Source: Agromyces mariniharenae (GTDB lineage: Bacteria > Actinomycetota > Actinomycetes > Actinomycetales > Microbacteriaceae). From it: 64,000 nt of DNA. A program made the translations under genes and the position numbers. The DNA lies in the NCBI RefSeq assembly GCF_008122505.1, contig NZ_VSSB01000001.1, positions 1,906,891 through 1,970,890 of the forward strand, in the 5' to 3' direction. Under the pieces are notes generated by a model. It ran no database searches. It had not been told where the DNA came from and saw nothing but the letters and a program-made list of their open reading frames with translations. Below are positions 53,011-62,367 of the stretch, piece by piece. Each line of letters begins with the position of its first letter. Within the stretch, counting starts at the first letter, position 1.

Positions 53011-54009
53011 GTGTCAGCGCACATCGGCTACGCCGCCATGCTCGAGCGATTCCCGCCCGCCGAGGCGGTGGCGCTCGCCGCGCTCGCCGAGTCGCACGGC
53101 TTCCGGGGCGTCATGGCGACCGACCACTTCCAGCCGTGGGTGCCCGCGCAGGGCGAGTCGTCGTTCGTGTGGAGCGTGCTCGCGGCCATCGGCGAGCGCA
53201 CGACGGGCGACCTCGGCCCGGGCGTGACGACGCCCACGTTCCGGATGCATCCGGCCGTCGTCGCGCAGGCGAGCGCGACCCTCGGCGCGCTCTACCCCGG
53301 CCGGCACTGGCTCGGGATCGGCTCGGGGGAGGCGCTCAACGAGCACGTCGTGGGGAAGTACTGGCCCGAGGCGCCCGAGCGCATCAACCGCATGTTCGAG
53401 GCGGTCGACGTGATCCGCAAGCTCTTCGCGGGGTCGATCGCCGGTCGCGACGTGCGCCACTCGGGGCCGCACTTCCGGCTCGAGTCGACGCGGCTCTGGA
53501 CGATGCCGCCCGTCGCCCCCGAGATCCTCGTCGCGGCATCCGGCCCCGTGACCGCGCGCCGCGCCGGCCGCAGCGTCGACGGGTTCATCACGATCGGCGG
53601 GCCCACCGATCGGCTCGCGCCGCTGCTCCAGCGCTTCGCCGAGGGGGCCCGCGAGGTCGGACGCGACGCGCGCGCGATGCCGAAGGTCGTGCAGCTCCAC
53701 CTGTCGTGGGCGGCCACCGACGAGGAGGCCATGCGGAACGCGCTCGTCGAGTGGCCGAACGGCGGCATGCGGTTCCCCCGCAGCGACATCCGCTCGCCCT
53801 ACGAGTTCGACCAGCTCGCGCGCACCGTGCGACCAGAGGACTTCGCCGGTCGCATGGTCGTCTCGGCTGATCCCGGTGTGCACCGCGCCGACATCCAGCG
53901 CCACCTCGACCTCGGCTTCACGCGCATCTACCTGCACAACGTCGGCCGCAACCAGGCCGAGTTCCTCGAGGTCTTCGGCCGCGACGTGCTGCCGGGGCTG
54001 CGGGCATGA
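53011..54009 (+). CDS. F420-dependent LLM-class oxidoreductase (Fgd-like)
   Basis: 332 residues, luciferase-like barrel of the F420 G6PDH-like family. DHFQPW near residue 33 and GSGEALNE near 106 keep the His, Trp and Glu that line the Fgd active site. VTTPTFRMHPAVVAQASATLGALYPGR matches the family. The G6P-phosphate-binding region differs from true Fgd at 54680, so another substrate is likely. The GTG start has an AGGA seven bases upstream, and GAGGAT six bases upstream could also give an internal leaderless promoter. The stop overlaps fbiD. Confidence 0.88.
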   Translation: MSAHIGYAAMLERFPPAEAVALAALAESHGFRGVMATDHFQPWVPAQGESSFVWSVLAAIGERTTGDLGPGVTTPTFRMHPAVVAQASATLGALYPGRHWLGIGSGEALNEHVVGKYWPEAPERINRMFEAVDVIRKLFAGSIAGRDVRHSGPHFRLESTRLWTMPPVAPEILVAASGPVTARRAGRSVDGFITIGGPTDRLAPLLQRFAEGAREVGRDARAMPKVVQLHLSWAATDEEAMRNALVEWPNGGMRFPRSDIRSPYEFDQLARTVRPEDFAGRMVVSADPGVHRADIQRHLDLGFTRIYLHNVGRNQAEFLEVFGRDVLPGLRA

Positions 54010-54683
54010 ACGCTGCACCGGATGCCGCGGGGCCGGCCACCTGGACCGTCGTGATCCCCGTGAAGGCGCCCGCCGCGGGCAAGACCCGGCTGTCGCCGGC
54101 GGTGGCGGATGCCGCACGAGCCGAGCTGGCGCGCGCGTTCGCGCTCGACACCATCGCGGCCGCCCGCGCGGCGGCCTCCGTCGACCGGGTGATCGTCGTC
54201 GGCGACGATCCCGACCTCGCGGACGGCGCGGAGTACCTCGCCGAGCCAGGCGCCGACGGCGACGCGACGGCCGAGCGCGGCCTCCTCCCGGCCATCCGCC
54301 GCGGCATCGCCCACGCGCGGTCGGACGAGCCCGTGGCCGTCGCAGTGCTGCTCGGCGACCTGCCCGGCCTGCGGCCCGAGGAGCTCGACCGGGCGCTCGA
54401 CGCGGCGTCGCGGCATCCGCTCGCGTTCGTGCGCGACGCCGACGGCACGGGCACGACGCTCGCCACCGCGCACACCGGCGTCGCGTTCGACCCGCGGTTC
54501 GGGCCGGGCTCGGCCGAGCGGCACGCCGCAGCCGGATTCGTGGAGCTCGCGGCATCCGACACTCCCGGCCTCACGCGTGACGTCGACACGGTCGACGGCC
54601 TCGAAACCGTGCTGCACCATGGAGTCGGCGACCACACCGCCGAAGCCGTGGCCCGCCTCGCCGATCGGAAGGGAACCACATGA
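54006..54683 (+). CDS. fbiD: 2-phospho-L-lactate/phosphoenolpyruvate guanylyltransferase
   Basis: 225 residues (CofC/FbiD). It activates phosphoenolpyruvate or phospholactate with GTP for F420 assembly. Evidence: [20 protein letters not shown] near residue 14, [10 protein letters not shown] near 60, [19 protein letters not shown] near 117, [15 protein letters not shown] near 142, and FGPGSAERH near 166. Overlapping ATGA junctions on both sides tie it to the two F420-dependent oxidoreductases. The partner genes fbiA and fbiC are not in this window. Confidence 0.92.
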   Translation: MNAAPDAAGPATWTVVIPVKAPAAGKTRLSPAVADAARAELARAFALDTIAAARAAASVDRVIVVGDDPDLADGAEYLAEPGADGDATAERGLLPAIRRGIAHARSDEPVAVAVLLGDLPGLRPEELDRALDAASRHPLAFVRDADGTGTTLATAHTGVAFDPRFGPGSAERHAAAGFVELAASDTPGLTRDVDTVDGLETVLHHGVGDHTAEAVARLADRKGTT

Positions 54684-55696
54684 CGCTCACACTCGGATAC
54701 AAGGCCTCGGCCGAGCAGTTCGACCCGCGCGAGCTCGTCGAGATCGCGGTCGCGGCCGAGGGGCACGGCATGGAGTCGGTGTGGACGAGCGACCACTTCC
54801 AGCCGTGGCGGCACACGGGCGGCCACGCGCCGTTCTCGCTGACCTGGATGGCGGCGGTCGGCGAGCGCACGTCGACCGTGCGGATCGGCACGAGCGTGAT
54901 GACGCCGACGTTCCGCTACAACCCGGCGGTGCTCGCGCAGGCGTTCGCGTCGCTCGGCGTGCTGTACCCGGGCCGCATCATCGCGGGCTTCGGCACGGGC
55001 GAGGCGCTCAACGAGATCGCGACGGGCTTCCGCGGCGCGGGCGAGCAGGACTGGCCCGAGTTCCGCGAGCGGTTCGCGCGGCTGCGCGAGGCCGTACGCC
55101 TCATGCGCGCCCTGTGGAAGGACGAGCGCGTGAACTTCGAGGGCGAGTACTACTCGACCCACGACGCGTCGATCTACGACCGACCGGATGTCCCGGTGCC
55201 CGTCTACATCGCAGCCGGCGGGCCGACCGTGGCGAAGTACGCGGGGCGCGCGGGCGACGGCTTCATCTGCACCTCCGGCAAGGGGGCGGAGCTCTACGTC
55301 GACCAGCTCATCCCAGCGGTCAAGGAGGGCGCCGAGGCCGGGAACCGGTCCTTCGACGCCATCGACCGCATGATCGAGATCAAGCTGTCGTACGAGGAGA
55401 CCGAGGAGGCCGCGCTCGAGAACACCCGGTTCTGGTCGCCGCTGTCGCTGTCCAAGGAGCAGAAGCACGACATCACCGACCCGGTCGAGATGGAGCGCGC
55501 CGCCGATGCCCTGCCGATCGAGGAGATCGCGGGGCGCTGGATCGTGGGCTCCGACCCCGACTGGGTCGTCGAGCAGATCGGGCAGTACGTGGACTGGGGC
55601 TTCGACCACCTCGTCTTCCACGCGCCGGGACACGACCAGCGGCGGTTCCTCGAGCTGTTCGAGCGCGACCTGGCGCCGCGGCTGCGGGCGCGCTGA
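54680..55696 (+). CDS. fgd: F420-dependent glucose-6-phosphate dehydrogenase
   Basis: 338 residues. Very close to mycobacterial Fgd1 in [19 protein letters not shown] (H39, W43), [42 protein letters not shown] (E108) and [18 protein letters not shown]. It oxidises glucose-6-phosphate and reduces F420, supplying F420H2 for the cell. It is the last gene of the cofE operon, with its ATG overlapping the fbiD stop. A strong hairpin follows. Confidence 0.95.
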   Translation: MTLTLGYKASAEQFDPRELVEIAVAAEGHGMESVWTSDHFQPWRHTGGHAPFSLTWMAAVGERTSTVRIGTSVMTPTFRYNPAVLAQAFASLGVLYPGRIIAGFGTGEALNEIATGFRGAGEQDWPEFRERFARLREAVRLMRALWKDERVNFEGEYYSTHDASIYDRPDVPVPVYIAAGGPTVAKYAGRAGDGFICTSGKGAELYVDQLIPAVKEGAEAGNRSFDAIDRMIEIKLSYEETEEAALENTRFWSPLSLSKEQKHDITDPVEMERAADALPIEEIAGRWIVGSDPDWVVEQIGQYVDWGFDHLVFHAPGHDQRRFLELFERDLAPRLRAR

Positions 55697-55703
55697 ACGA
55701 CTG

Positions 55704-55735
55704 CGGGGCGGGGGCCGTCCCGAGCCCCCGCCCCG
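55704..55735. terminator. Strong GC hairpin between fgd and ggt
   Basis: CGGGGCGGGGGC pairs with GCCCCCGCCCCG over 12 bp with an 8-base loop, between converging stops at 55696 and 55763. Confidence 0.85.
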
Positions 55736-55762
55736 AATGGCGGCCTGGTGACCGGCCGGCGT

Positions 55763-57631
55763 TCAGTTCGCCGGTTCGACCACCAGGGCCGTTCCGCCGC
55801 CGCGTCGCACCGGCTCGGCGACCGCGGTGATCAGCCCGCCCTGGTCCACCTCGATGGCGGCCACAGCGCCGATCTCGGCGGCCAGCGGGCTCGGGTTGGT
55901 GCCCTGCACCGGGGCGAGCACGTGCCCGAACGGCGCGAGGTCGTCGGCGTACGCGGCGATGAACGCAGATTCGGCCGGGGTCGTCGCCGCGTTCCGCTGC
56001 GAGGCCCGCGGCGCAGCCACCGCCTCGGGCAGGGTCATGCCGAGGTCGAGCCGGTTCAGCAGGACCTGCACGACGGTCGTGATGATCGTCGCGCCGCCGG
56101 GCGAACCGACCACGTACCGCACGTCGTCGCCGTCGACCACGATCGTCGGCGACATCGATGAGCGCGGACGCTTGCCGGGCTCGACGGTGTTCGGGTCGCC
56201 CGGGAATGCGGGGACGAAGTTGAAGTCGGTCAGCTCGTTGTTGAGCAGGAACCCGCGGCCGGGAACCGTCATGCCCGACCCGCCGGTCTGCTCGATGGTG
56301 AGCGTGTAGGCGACCGCGTTGCCCCACTGGTCGACGACCGAGAGGTGGGTGGTCGACACGCCCTGGTCGGCGGATGCCACGGCAGCGGCCGGCTCGCAGC
56401 CCGTCGCCGCGAGGTCGCCGGGCGCGACCGGCTTCGGGCGCGCCTGCGCCGGGTCGATGAGGCAGGCGCGGGAGTCCGCGAACTCCTGGCTGAGCAGCGT
56501 CTCGGTCGGCACGTCGACGAACGCGGGGTCGCCGACGTAGCGGTTGCGATCGGCGAAGGCGTGTGCCGTGGCCTCGAGGTAGAGGTGCAGGCTCTGCGGC
56601 AGCGCGTCGGGGGAGAGTGCGAAGTCCTCGAGGATGTTCAGCGACTCCCCCACCGTGGTGCCGCCCGACGACGACGGCGCCATGCCGTAGACGTCGAGGC
56701 CGTGGTACTCGACGTGCGTCGGCGCCTGCTCGAGCACCTCGTACTCGGCGAGGTCGTCGGCGGTCAGGAAGCCCGACGGCGGGGCGATCGTGGCGTCGGG
56801 GGCGAGCCGCGGATGCTGCGCGACGTCCGCCATCTCGGCCGCCAGCGGGCCGTCGTAGAACACGTCGGTGCCGCGCTGCGCGATGAGCTTCATCGTCTGC
56901 GCCAGGTCGTGGTTCTTGAACGTGGAGCCGACCTGCGGCGCGTCGCCGCCCGGCAGGAACAGCGCGGCCGTGTCGGAGAACTGCGAGAAGCGCGCTGCGT
57001 TGTCGAGCGTCTGCTGACGGAACGTCTGGTCGACGGTGAACCCGCGATTCGCGAGCACGATCGCCGGCTGCAGGGCCTCGCGCAGGGAGTCGGTGCCGAA
57101 CCGGTCGAGCGCGGTCTCCCAGGTCGCGAGCGTGCCGGGGACGCCGACGGAGAGCCCCGACGAGACGGCGGTGGCGAACGGATACGGCGTCCCCGTCGCC
57201 GGGTTGATGAACGCGTTCGGGCCCATGCCGACGGGCGCCGTCTCGCGTCCGTCGAGCGTGGTCACCTCGCCGGTGGCCGCGTCGAAGTACACGAAGTACC
57301 CGCCGCCGCCGATGCCCGCGCTGTAGGGCTCGGTCACGCCGAGTGCGGCGGCCGTGGCGACCGCGGCATCCGCGGCGTTGCCGCCGTCGCGCAGCACCTC
57401 GAGTCCGATGCGGCTCGCCTCGGCGTCGACCGACGAGACGGCGCCGCCCGTGCCGGTCGAGGTCGACGGGGCCGCCGGCGCGGGCCGCCCGGTCGTGACC
57501 GAGGCACCCGGTGGAGCGGCCGTCGGCGCGGCCGTCGCCGGGGCGCCTGCGGCGAGGATCCCGAGCGAGGTGGCGGCGGCGAGCGCGATGCCCGCGCGCC
57601 GAAGCGAACGGCGACGGTCGACGGTGACCAT
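55763..57631 (-). CDS. ggt: Secreted gamma-glutamyltransferase
   Basis: 622 residues. A signal peptide ends near PATAAP. Ntn-hydrolase precursor that cleaves itself before T427 in STTHLSVVDQWGNAVAYT to form the active small subunit. The large subunit has VDAEASRIGLEVLRDGGNAADAAVATAAALGVTEPYSAGIGGGGYF and DGRETAP. The glycine loop SPGGATIITTVVQVLLNRLD and the PSSSGGTTVGESLNILE segment complete the active site. It uses external glutathione or gamma-glutamyl peptides. The ATG at 57631 has GGGGGG upstream. Alone on this strand. Confidence 0.94.
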   Translation of the reverse strand: MVTVDRRRSLRRAGIALAAATSLGILAAGAPATAAPTAAPPGASVTTGRPAPAAPSTSTGTGGAVSSVDAEASRIGLEVLRDGGNAADAAVATAAALGVTEPYSAGIGGGGYFVYFDAATGEVTTLDGRETAPVGMGPNAFINPATGTPYPFATAVSSGLSVGVPGTLATWETALDRFGTDSLREALQPAIVLANRGFTVDQTFRQQTLDNAARFSQFSDTAALFLPGGDAPQVGSTFKNHDLAQTMKLIAQRGTDVFYDGPLAAEMADVAQHPRLAPDATIAPPSGFLTADDLAEYEVLEQAPTHVEYHGLDVYGMAPSSSGGTTVGESLNILEDFALSPDALPQSLHLYLEATAHAFADRNRYVGDPAFVDVPTETLLSQEFADSRACLIDPAQARPKPVAPGDLAATGCEPAAAVASADQGVSTTHLSVVDQWGNAVAYTLTIEQTGGSGMTVPGRGFLLNNELTDFNFVPAFPGDPNTVEPGKRPRSSMSPTIVVDGDDVRYVVGSPGGATIITTVVQVLLNRLDLGMTLPEAVAAPRASQRNAATTPAESAFIAAYADDLAPFGHVLAPVQGTNPSPLAAEIGAVAAIEVDQGGLITAVAEPVRRGGGTALVVEPAN

Positions 57632-57792
57632 GAGCGAACCCCCCGAACTGGTGACACACGACAGGTGCCACTCACGGTAGACCCGTGCCCGCGCCCCCGC
57701 AACGGGTTGCGCCGGATGCGTCGTCGGTGCGCGCACGTCCGTCGTTCCTGAGCGTTCGCCGCCGACCTGGTCCCGGATGCCGCGGGGAGGCG

Positions 57793-57805
57793 TAGCCTGA
57801 GGGCA
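57793..57805 (+). promoter_or_regulatory. Leaderless promoter, TAGCCT-N6-ATG
   Basis: TAGCCT at 57793-57798, six bases, ATG at 57805. A GGATGCCGCGG word lies 8 bases upstream of the -10. Confidence 0.6.
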
Positions 57806-59076
57806 TGCGCCCCCGCGACTCCGGGGCGTCCCGCAGGTTCGCCCGCTGGATCCCAGCCATCGCCGCGCCCATCGTGGTCGGCGTCGCCGTCGTGCTCGTG
57901 CCGTTGCAGGCGAACGCCGCGGTCGACCTCCCCGACCTCACGCCCGAGGAGCTCCTCGAGCTCGCGGCGTCGAGCGACGTCGAGGCGCTGTCGGGCACGG
58001 TCGAGCAGACGTCCGAGCTCGGGCTCCCCGACCTGTCGGGCCTCACCGGCGGCATGGGCGGATCCGCCTCGGCGGCCCCGGGCGCAGAGGGCTCCGACGG
58101 CTCGGGCGGCGACGCGGCATCCGGTGACGGCATCGACGAGCTCCTCTCGCTCATCACGGGGAACCACACCGCGAAGGTCTACGTCGACGGCTCGAACGCG
58201 CGCCTGCAGGTGCTCGACCGCCTCGGCGAGCGCGATGTCTACGTCACGACGGGCGAGGGCGCCTGGATCTGGGACTCGCGCGAGCAGTCGGCCACCCACG
58301 TCACGGTCGACCAGGCGGCGCTCGATGCGCTCGAGGCGGAGGCCGAGTCGCACGCCGACGAGGCTCGCGCGAAGGTCGAGGCCGAGGTCGGCACGGTGCC
58401 GACGCCCGAGCAGGTGCTCGACGACGCGCTCGCGAAGCTCGACGAGACGACCGACGTCTCCGTCGGCACCGACGCCCGCGTGGCCGGACGCGAGGCGTAC
58501 GAGCTCGTGCTCGTGCCGCGCGACGACGCCACGCTCGTCGGCGAGGTGTCGGTCGCGATCGACGCCGACACGGGCGTCGCGCTCGCGGCATCCGGCACCG
58601 CGGCCGGCGCAGCGGAGCCGGCGTTCAGCGTGGCGTTCACCGACGTGTCGTTCGAGGCGCCCGATGCCTCGGTGTTCGCGTTCACGCCGCCCGACGGCGC
58701 GACGGTGACCGAGCACGAGGTGCCGGTGCCGACCGTCGCCGAACTCGAGCAGTGGAAGGCCGAGGCGGAGCCGGGTGCCGCCGCCGAGGGGATGCCGCGG
58801 CCGATCGTGCACGGGTCGGGCTGGTCGACCGTCGTCGAGCTGCCCGCGGGCGCCGGCGGAGCAGCCGGGGGCGCCACCGGAGCAGCCGAGGGCGCCGAGG
58901 GCAGCGAGGGCTTCGCCGACGCGTCGACGCTGCTCGACTCGATCACGCAGCGCGTCGACGGCGGACGCATCGTCTCGACGTCGCTCGTGACGGTGCTGTT
59001 CACCGACGACGGCCGCGTCTTCGCCGGCGCCGTGACCCCCGAGCACCTGCTCGCCGTCGCCTCGAGCGCGCGCTGA
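57805..59076 (+). CDS. LolA-like secreted protein, first gene of an ABC operon
   Basis: 423 residues. A signal peptide ends near LQANA. The LolA/LppX-like fold is suggested by LSGTVEQTSELGLPDL near residue 60, HTAKVYVDGSNARLQVLDRLGERDVYVTTGEGAWIWDSREQSATHV near 123, TPEQVLDDALAKLDETTDV, YELVLVPRDDATLVGEVSVAIDADTGVALA and VAFTDVSFEAPDASVFAFTPPDG. Such proteins carry lipids or act as lipoprotein partners of exporters. The ABC-2 ATPase and permease follow within 11 bases, so they probably work together on a lipid-like substrate. Confidence 0.85.
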   Translation: MRPRDSGASRRFARWIPAIAAPIVVGVAVVLVPLQANAAVDLPDLTPEELLELAASSDVEALSGTVEQTSELGLPDLSGLTGGMGGSASAAPGAEGSDGSGGDAASGDGIDELLSLITGNHTAKVYVDGSNARLQVLDRLGERDVYVTTGEGAWIWDSREQSATHVTVDQAALDALEAEAESHADEARAKVEAEVGTVPTPEQVLDDALAKLDETTDVSVGTDARVAGREAYELVLVPRDDATLVGEVSVAIDADTGVALAASGTAAGAAEPAFSVAFTDVSFEAPDASVFAFTPPDGATVTEHEVPVPTVAELEQWKAEAEPGAAAEGMPRPIVHGSGWSTVVELPAGAGGAAGGATGAAEGAEGSEGFADASTLLDSITQRVDGGRIVSTSLVTVLFTDDGRVFAGAVTPEHLLAVASSAR

Positions 59077-59087
59077 CGGGCCGCAGC

Positions 59088-60050
59088 GTGGCCGCGCCGA
59101 CGTCCGAGCTCGCCATCGAGACGCACGGCCTCACCAAGCGCTTCCGCTCGCAGGTGGCCGTCGACGGCGTCGACCTCGCGGTGCCGCGGGGCTCGGTCTT
59201 CGGGTTCCTGGGGCCGAACGGTTCGGGCAAGACGACCACGATCCGGATGCTGCTCGGCCTCGTCGCGGCGAACGCGGGCGACGCGCGCGTACTGGGCGTC
59301 GACATGCCCCGCCACGTCGACGCGGTGCTGCCGCGGGTGGGCGCCCTCGTCGAGGGGCCGGCGTTCTCGCCGTACCTGTCGGGCGCGGCGAACCTGCGCC
59401 GCTTCGACGCGGCCGACCGGCACGCGCCGCGGCGCAGCCGCGACCACCGGGTGGCGGAGGCGCTCGACCGCGTCGGCCTCTCGCACGCCGCCCGCAAGCG
59501 CGTGCACGCGTACTCCCTCGGCATGAAGCAGCGCCTCGGCATCGCGAACGCGCTGCTGATGCGACGCGAACTGCTCGTGCTCGACGAGCCCACGAACGGC
59601 CTCGACCCGCAGGGCACGCGGGAGGTGCGCGCGCTCATCCGCTCGTTCGCCGACGACGGCACGACCGTGTTCGTGTCGAGCCACCTGCTCGCCGAGGTCG
59701 AGCAGGTCTGCACGCATGTCGGCGTGATGAGCGCCGGACGGCTCGTCGCGCAGGGCACGCTCGACGACTTCCGCGACGAGGGGGAGGCGCGCGTGCGGGT
59801 GCGCACGCCCGACGTCGCCTCGGCCAGGGAGGCGCTCGCCGGGCTCCTGGGCGACGGTGCGATCGAGGCCGATGCCCTCGCCGATCCCGACGGCGCCGTG
59901 ACCGCGCGGCTCGGCGGGACGGCGCCCGAGGCGGTCGTGGCCGCGCTCGTCGGCGCGGGCGTGCGGGTGCGCGGCTTCGAGACCGTGCACGCGAGCCTCG
60001 AGCAGCGGTTCGTGGAGCTCACGGGGGAGGGGTTCGACGTTGTCCAGTGA
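59088..60050 (+). CDS. ABC-2 exporter ATPase
   Basis: 320 residues from a GTG at 59088. Walker A GPNGSGKTTT near residue 44; the ABC signature YSLGMKQRLGIANAL near 143; Walker B LLVLDEPTNGLD near 163; the H-loop in VSSHLLAEVEQ near 197. The C-terminal 80 residues are the regulatory extension usual in DrrA/CcmA-type exporters. It starts 11 bases after the LolA-like stop and overlaps the permease start by 11 bases. Confidence 0.91.
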   Translation: MAAPTSELAIETHGLTKRFRSQVAVDGVDLAVPRGSVFGFLGPNGSGKTTTIRMLLGLVAANAGDARVLGVDMPRHVDAVLPRVGALVEGPAFSPYLSGAANLRRFDAADRHAPRRSRDHRVAEALDRVGLSHAARKRVHAYSLGMKQRLGIANALLMRRELLVLDEPTNGLDPQGTREVRALIRSFADDGTTVFVSSHLLAEVEQVCTHVGVMSAGRLVAQGTLDDFRDEGEARVRVRTPDVASAREALAGLLGDGAIEADALADPDGAVTARLGGTAPEAVVAALVGAGVRVRGFETVHASLEQRFVELTGEGFDVVQ

Positions 60051-60939
60051 GGCCGCTGACGAGCGCGTCGCCGCGGCATCCGTCGTCGACGTCGCCCGCG
60101 CCGAGCCGGCCCGACGGTCGGGCGGCGGCACCCTCTGGCTGCTCGGCTCCGAGCTGCTGACCCTCTTCCGGCGGCTGCGCACGTGGGCCATGCTGGCCGC
60201 GCTCGCGGCCATCCCCGTGCTCATCGGGGTGGCGCTCATCATCGCGGGGCCGGCCCCGAGCGGCCGGGGTCCGACGTTCCTCAGCGAGATCACGAACAAC
60301 GGGCTGTTCGTCGGCATGACGGCACTCATCGTGGCGATCCCGCTGTTCCTCCCGCTCACGATCGGCGTCGTGGCCGGCGACACCATCGCGGGCGAGGCGA
60401 GCCACGGCACCCTGCGCTACCTCCTCATCGCGCCGGCCGGACGCGTGCGGCTCCTCCTCGTGAAGTACCTCGCCGCCGCGGCGTTCTGCGCGGCCGCGAC
60501 GCTGACCGTGGTCGTCGTCGGGACGCTCGTGGGCTGGGCGCTGTTCCCCATCGGCCCGGTGACGCTGCTCTCGGGGGCGACGATCGACGTCGGCGAGGCG
60601 CTGCTGCGCTTCCTCGCGATCGCCGCCTACGTCACGGTGTCGCTGCTCGGCATGTCGGCGATCGGGCTCTTCCTCTCCACGCTCACGACGGTGCCGGTCG
60701 GGGCGATGGCGGCCACGGCGATCCTCGCGGTGGTGTCGCAGATCCTCGACGTGCTGCCGCAGCTCGAGTGGCTGCATCCGTGGCTGTTCACGCACTACTG
60801 GCTGGGCTTCGTCGACCTGCTGCGCGAGCCCATGGTCTGGGACGCGTTCGTCGACAACGCGCTGCTGCAGGCGGGCTACATCCTGGTGTTCGGCGCGCTC
60901 GCGGTCGGGCGGTTCCTCACGAAGGACGTGCTGTCGTAG
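60040..60939 (+). CDS. ABC-2 exporter permease
   Basis: 299 residues. The start is a TTG at 60040 inside the ATPase 3' end, supported by GGGGGAGGGG eight bases upstream. An N-tail of about 30 residues precedes six helices, with GDTIAGEASHGTLRYLLIAPAGRVRLLLVKYLAAAAFC, the ABC-2 family hallmark. It ends FLTKDVLS. It pairs with the preceding ATPase; the substrate is probably lipid-like given the LolA partner. Confidence 0.88.
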   Translation: MSSEAADERVAAASVVDVARAEPARRSGGGTLWLLGSELLTLFRRLRTWAMLAALAAIPVLIGVALIIAGPAPSGRGPTFLSEITNNGLFVGMTALIVAIPLFLPLTIGVVAGDTIAGEASHGTLRYLLIAPAGRVRLLLVKYLAAAAFCAAATLTVVVVGTLVGWALFPIGPVTLLSGATIDVGEALLRFLAIAAYVTVSLLGMSAIGLFLSTLTTVPVGAMAATAILAVVSQILDVLPQLEWLHPWLFTHYWLGFVDLLREPMVWDAFVDNALLQAGYILVFGALAVGRFLTKDVLS

Positions 60940-60950
60940 GCCGAGCGGAT

Positions 60951-60976
60951 GCCGCGGGGCCGGCTCACTCCGCGGC
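60951..60976. terminator. Hairpin overlapping a stop codon
   Basis: GCCGCGG and CCGCGGC pair across 12 bases between converging genes; the loop contains the stop codon of the minus-strand gene at 60965. Confidence 0.5.
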
Positions 60977-61474
60977 GGCGGGTGCCGTCTCCCGGCGCTC
61001 GCCGAAGCTCGGCGGCAGCTTGCAGTAGTCGTAGAAGTAGCGCATCGGCCGGGACTCGTCGGTGTCGTCGACGATGACGTTCGCGCCCGAGTGGGGGAGC
61101 TCGTCGCCCACGAGCGTCCAGATCGAGAAGTGCCAGATGCCGCGCACCGAGTCGTTGAGCAGGCGCATGCCGTCGACGACGAGCACCGTGTCCGCGCCCT
61201 CGGCGCCCTCGAGCGTGCCCGCCCGGAACGGCTCGATCGTCGTGCTGCGGAGGGTCGGCTCGTCGACCTCGCCCAGCGACCGTCGCACCACGACCTGCCT
61301 GCGCTCCGACAGCACGCCGGCCAGGTCGTCCGCGAAGCGCGCCGCCGGTCCGGTCGTCGCGCCCTCGACCGCGACGAGCCGTCGACCCGCCCACGAGTTG
61401 TGCAGGAACTCGTCGGCGATCCAGTCGAGCAGCACCTGGCGGTCGGTCACCTCGTTCATGGAGTCCGTGTCCAT
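60965..61474 (-). CDS. Uridine-kinase-like protein with degenerate P-loop
   Basis: 169 residues. The overall layout follows actinobacterial uridine-kinase-like proteins: RRLVAVEGATTGPAARFADDLAGVL near residue 30, VVVRRSLGEVDEPTLR, TVLVVDGMRLLNDSVRGIW and the C-terminal RYFYDYCKLPPSF. The Walker A position reads EGATTGPAARF instead of DGxxGAGKT/S, so the phosphate-binding lysine is missing and ATP use is doubtful. The ATG at 61474 has TAGCCT seven bases upstream (61487-61482). Could be a binding or regulatory relative of the kinases. Confidence 0.65.
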   Translation of the reverse strand: MDTDSMNEVTDRQVLLDWIADEFLHNSWAGRRLVAVEGATTGPAARFADDLAGVLSERRQVVVRRSLGEVDEPTLRSTTIEPFRAGTLEGAEGADTVLVVDGMRLLNDSVRGIWHFSIWTLVGDELPHSGANVIVDDTDESRPMRYFYDYCKLPPSFGERRETAPAAAE

Positions 61475-61521
61475 GGGGTCAAGGCTACGCCCGGGCTCGA
61501 ATGCGTGTCTCCGCGGTCTCG

Positions 61522-62367
61522 CTACGCCCGGGCGGATGCCCCGTCGCGGTCGGACGTGACGGCCGCACGCTCCGCGACCTCCGAGTACGCGATGAGCGGG
61601 CGCCCCGTCGCCGGGTGCTCGAGCACGGCCGCCTCGACGCTCCACACCTCGCGGATGAGGGCGGGCGTGAGCACGTCGCCGGGCGCGCCCGCCGCACGCA
61701 CCCGGCCCTCGGCGAGCACGACGACATGGTCGGCGTACGCCGCCGCGAGCGAGAGGTCGTGCAGCGCCGCGAGCACCGTGAGCCCGCCGCCAGCGAGCGC
61801 GCGCAGCAGCCCGAGCGCCGTGAGCTGTGCGTGCACGTCGAGGTGGTTCGTGGGCTCGTCGAGCAGCAGCAGCTCGGGCTCCTGCGCGATGGCGCGCGCC
61901 AGGTTCACGCGCTGACGCTCGCCGCCCGAGAGCGTCGCGTACTCGCGGTCGGCCAGGTCGACGAGCCCGAGGTCGTCGAGGGTCCGCCGCACGACCGCGC
62001 GGTCGTGCTCGTCGGGCCCCGCGAACGCACCGAGGTACGGCGTGCGGCCGAGGGCGACGACCTCCGCGACCCGGAGGCCCGGGGCATCCTGCACCTCCTG
62101 CTCGGCGAGCGCGACGAGCCGGGCACGGTCTCGACGTCGCAGCGCGGCGAGGTCGCGGTCGCCGAGGCGCGCTGCGCCGGCATCCGCGTGCTCGACGCCG
62201 GCGATGAGGTGCAGCAGCGTGCTCTTGCCTGCGCCGTTGGGGCCGAGGAGCGCGCCGACGGACCCGCCCGGAACGGTGCAGTCGACGTCGTCGATGATGA
62301 GCCGGCGCCCGCGCGTGAAGCGCACGCGGTCGGCGTGCAGGTCGCGGTGGTCGCTCGGGGCGGTCAC
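61522..62367 (-). CDS. FecE-type importer ATPase (candidate F420-0 importer)
   Basis: 281 residues. Walker A GPNGAGKSTL near residue 39; the signature LSGGERQRVNLARAI near 140; Walker B LLLLDEPTNHLD near 160; the H-loop in ALHDLSLAAAYAD near 193. The family is that of siderophore, heme and B12 importers. The GTG at 62367 overlaps the permease stop (GTGA), so the cassette is translated together. A three-gene cassette of this type near cofE and fgd was proposed by others to import F420-0; whether this one does is inference from its position. Confidence 0.88.
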   Translation of the reverse strand: MTAPSDHRDLHADRVRFTRGRRLIIDDVDCTVPGGSVGALLGPNGAGKSTLLHLIAGVEHADAGAARLGDRDLAALRRRDRARLVALAEQEVQDAPGLRVAEVVALGRTPYLGAFAGPDEHDRAVVRRTLDDLGLVDLADREYATLSGGERQRVNLARAIAQEPELLLLDEPTNHLDVHAQLTALGLLRALAGGGLTVLAALHDLSLAAAYADHVVVLAEGRVRAAGAPGDVLTPALIREVWSVEAAVLEHPATGRPLIAYSEVAERAAVTSDRDGASARA

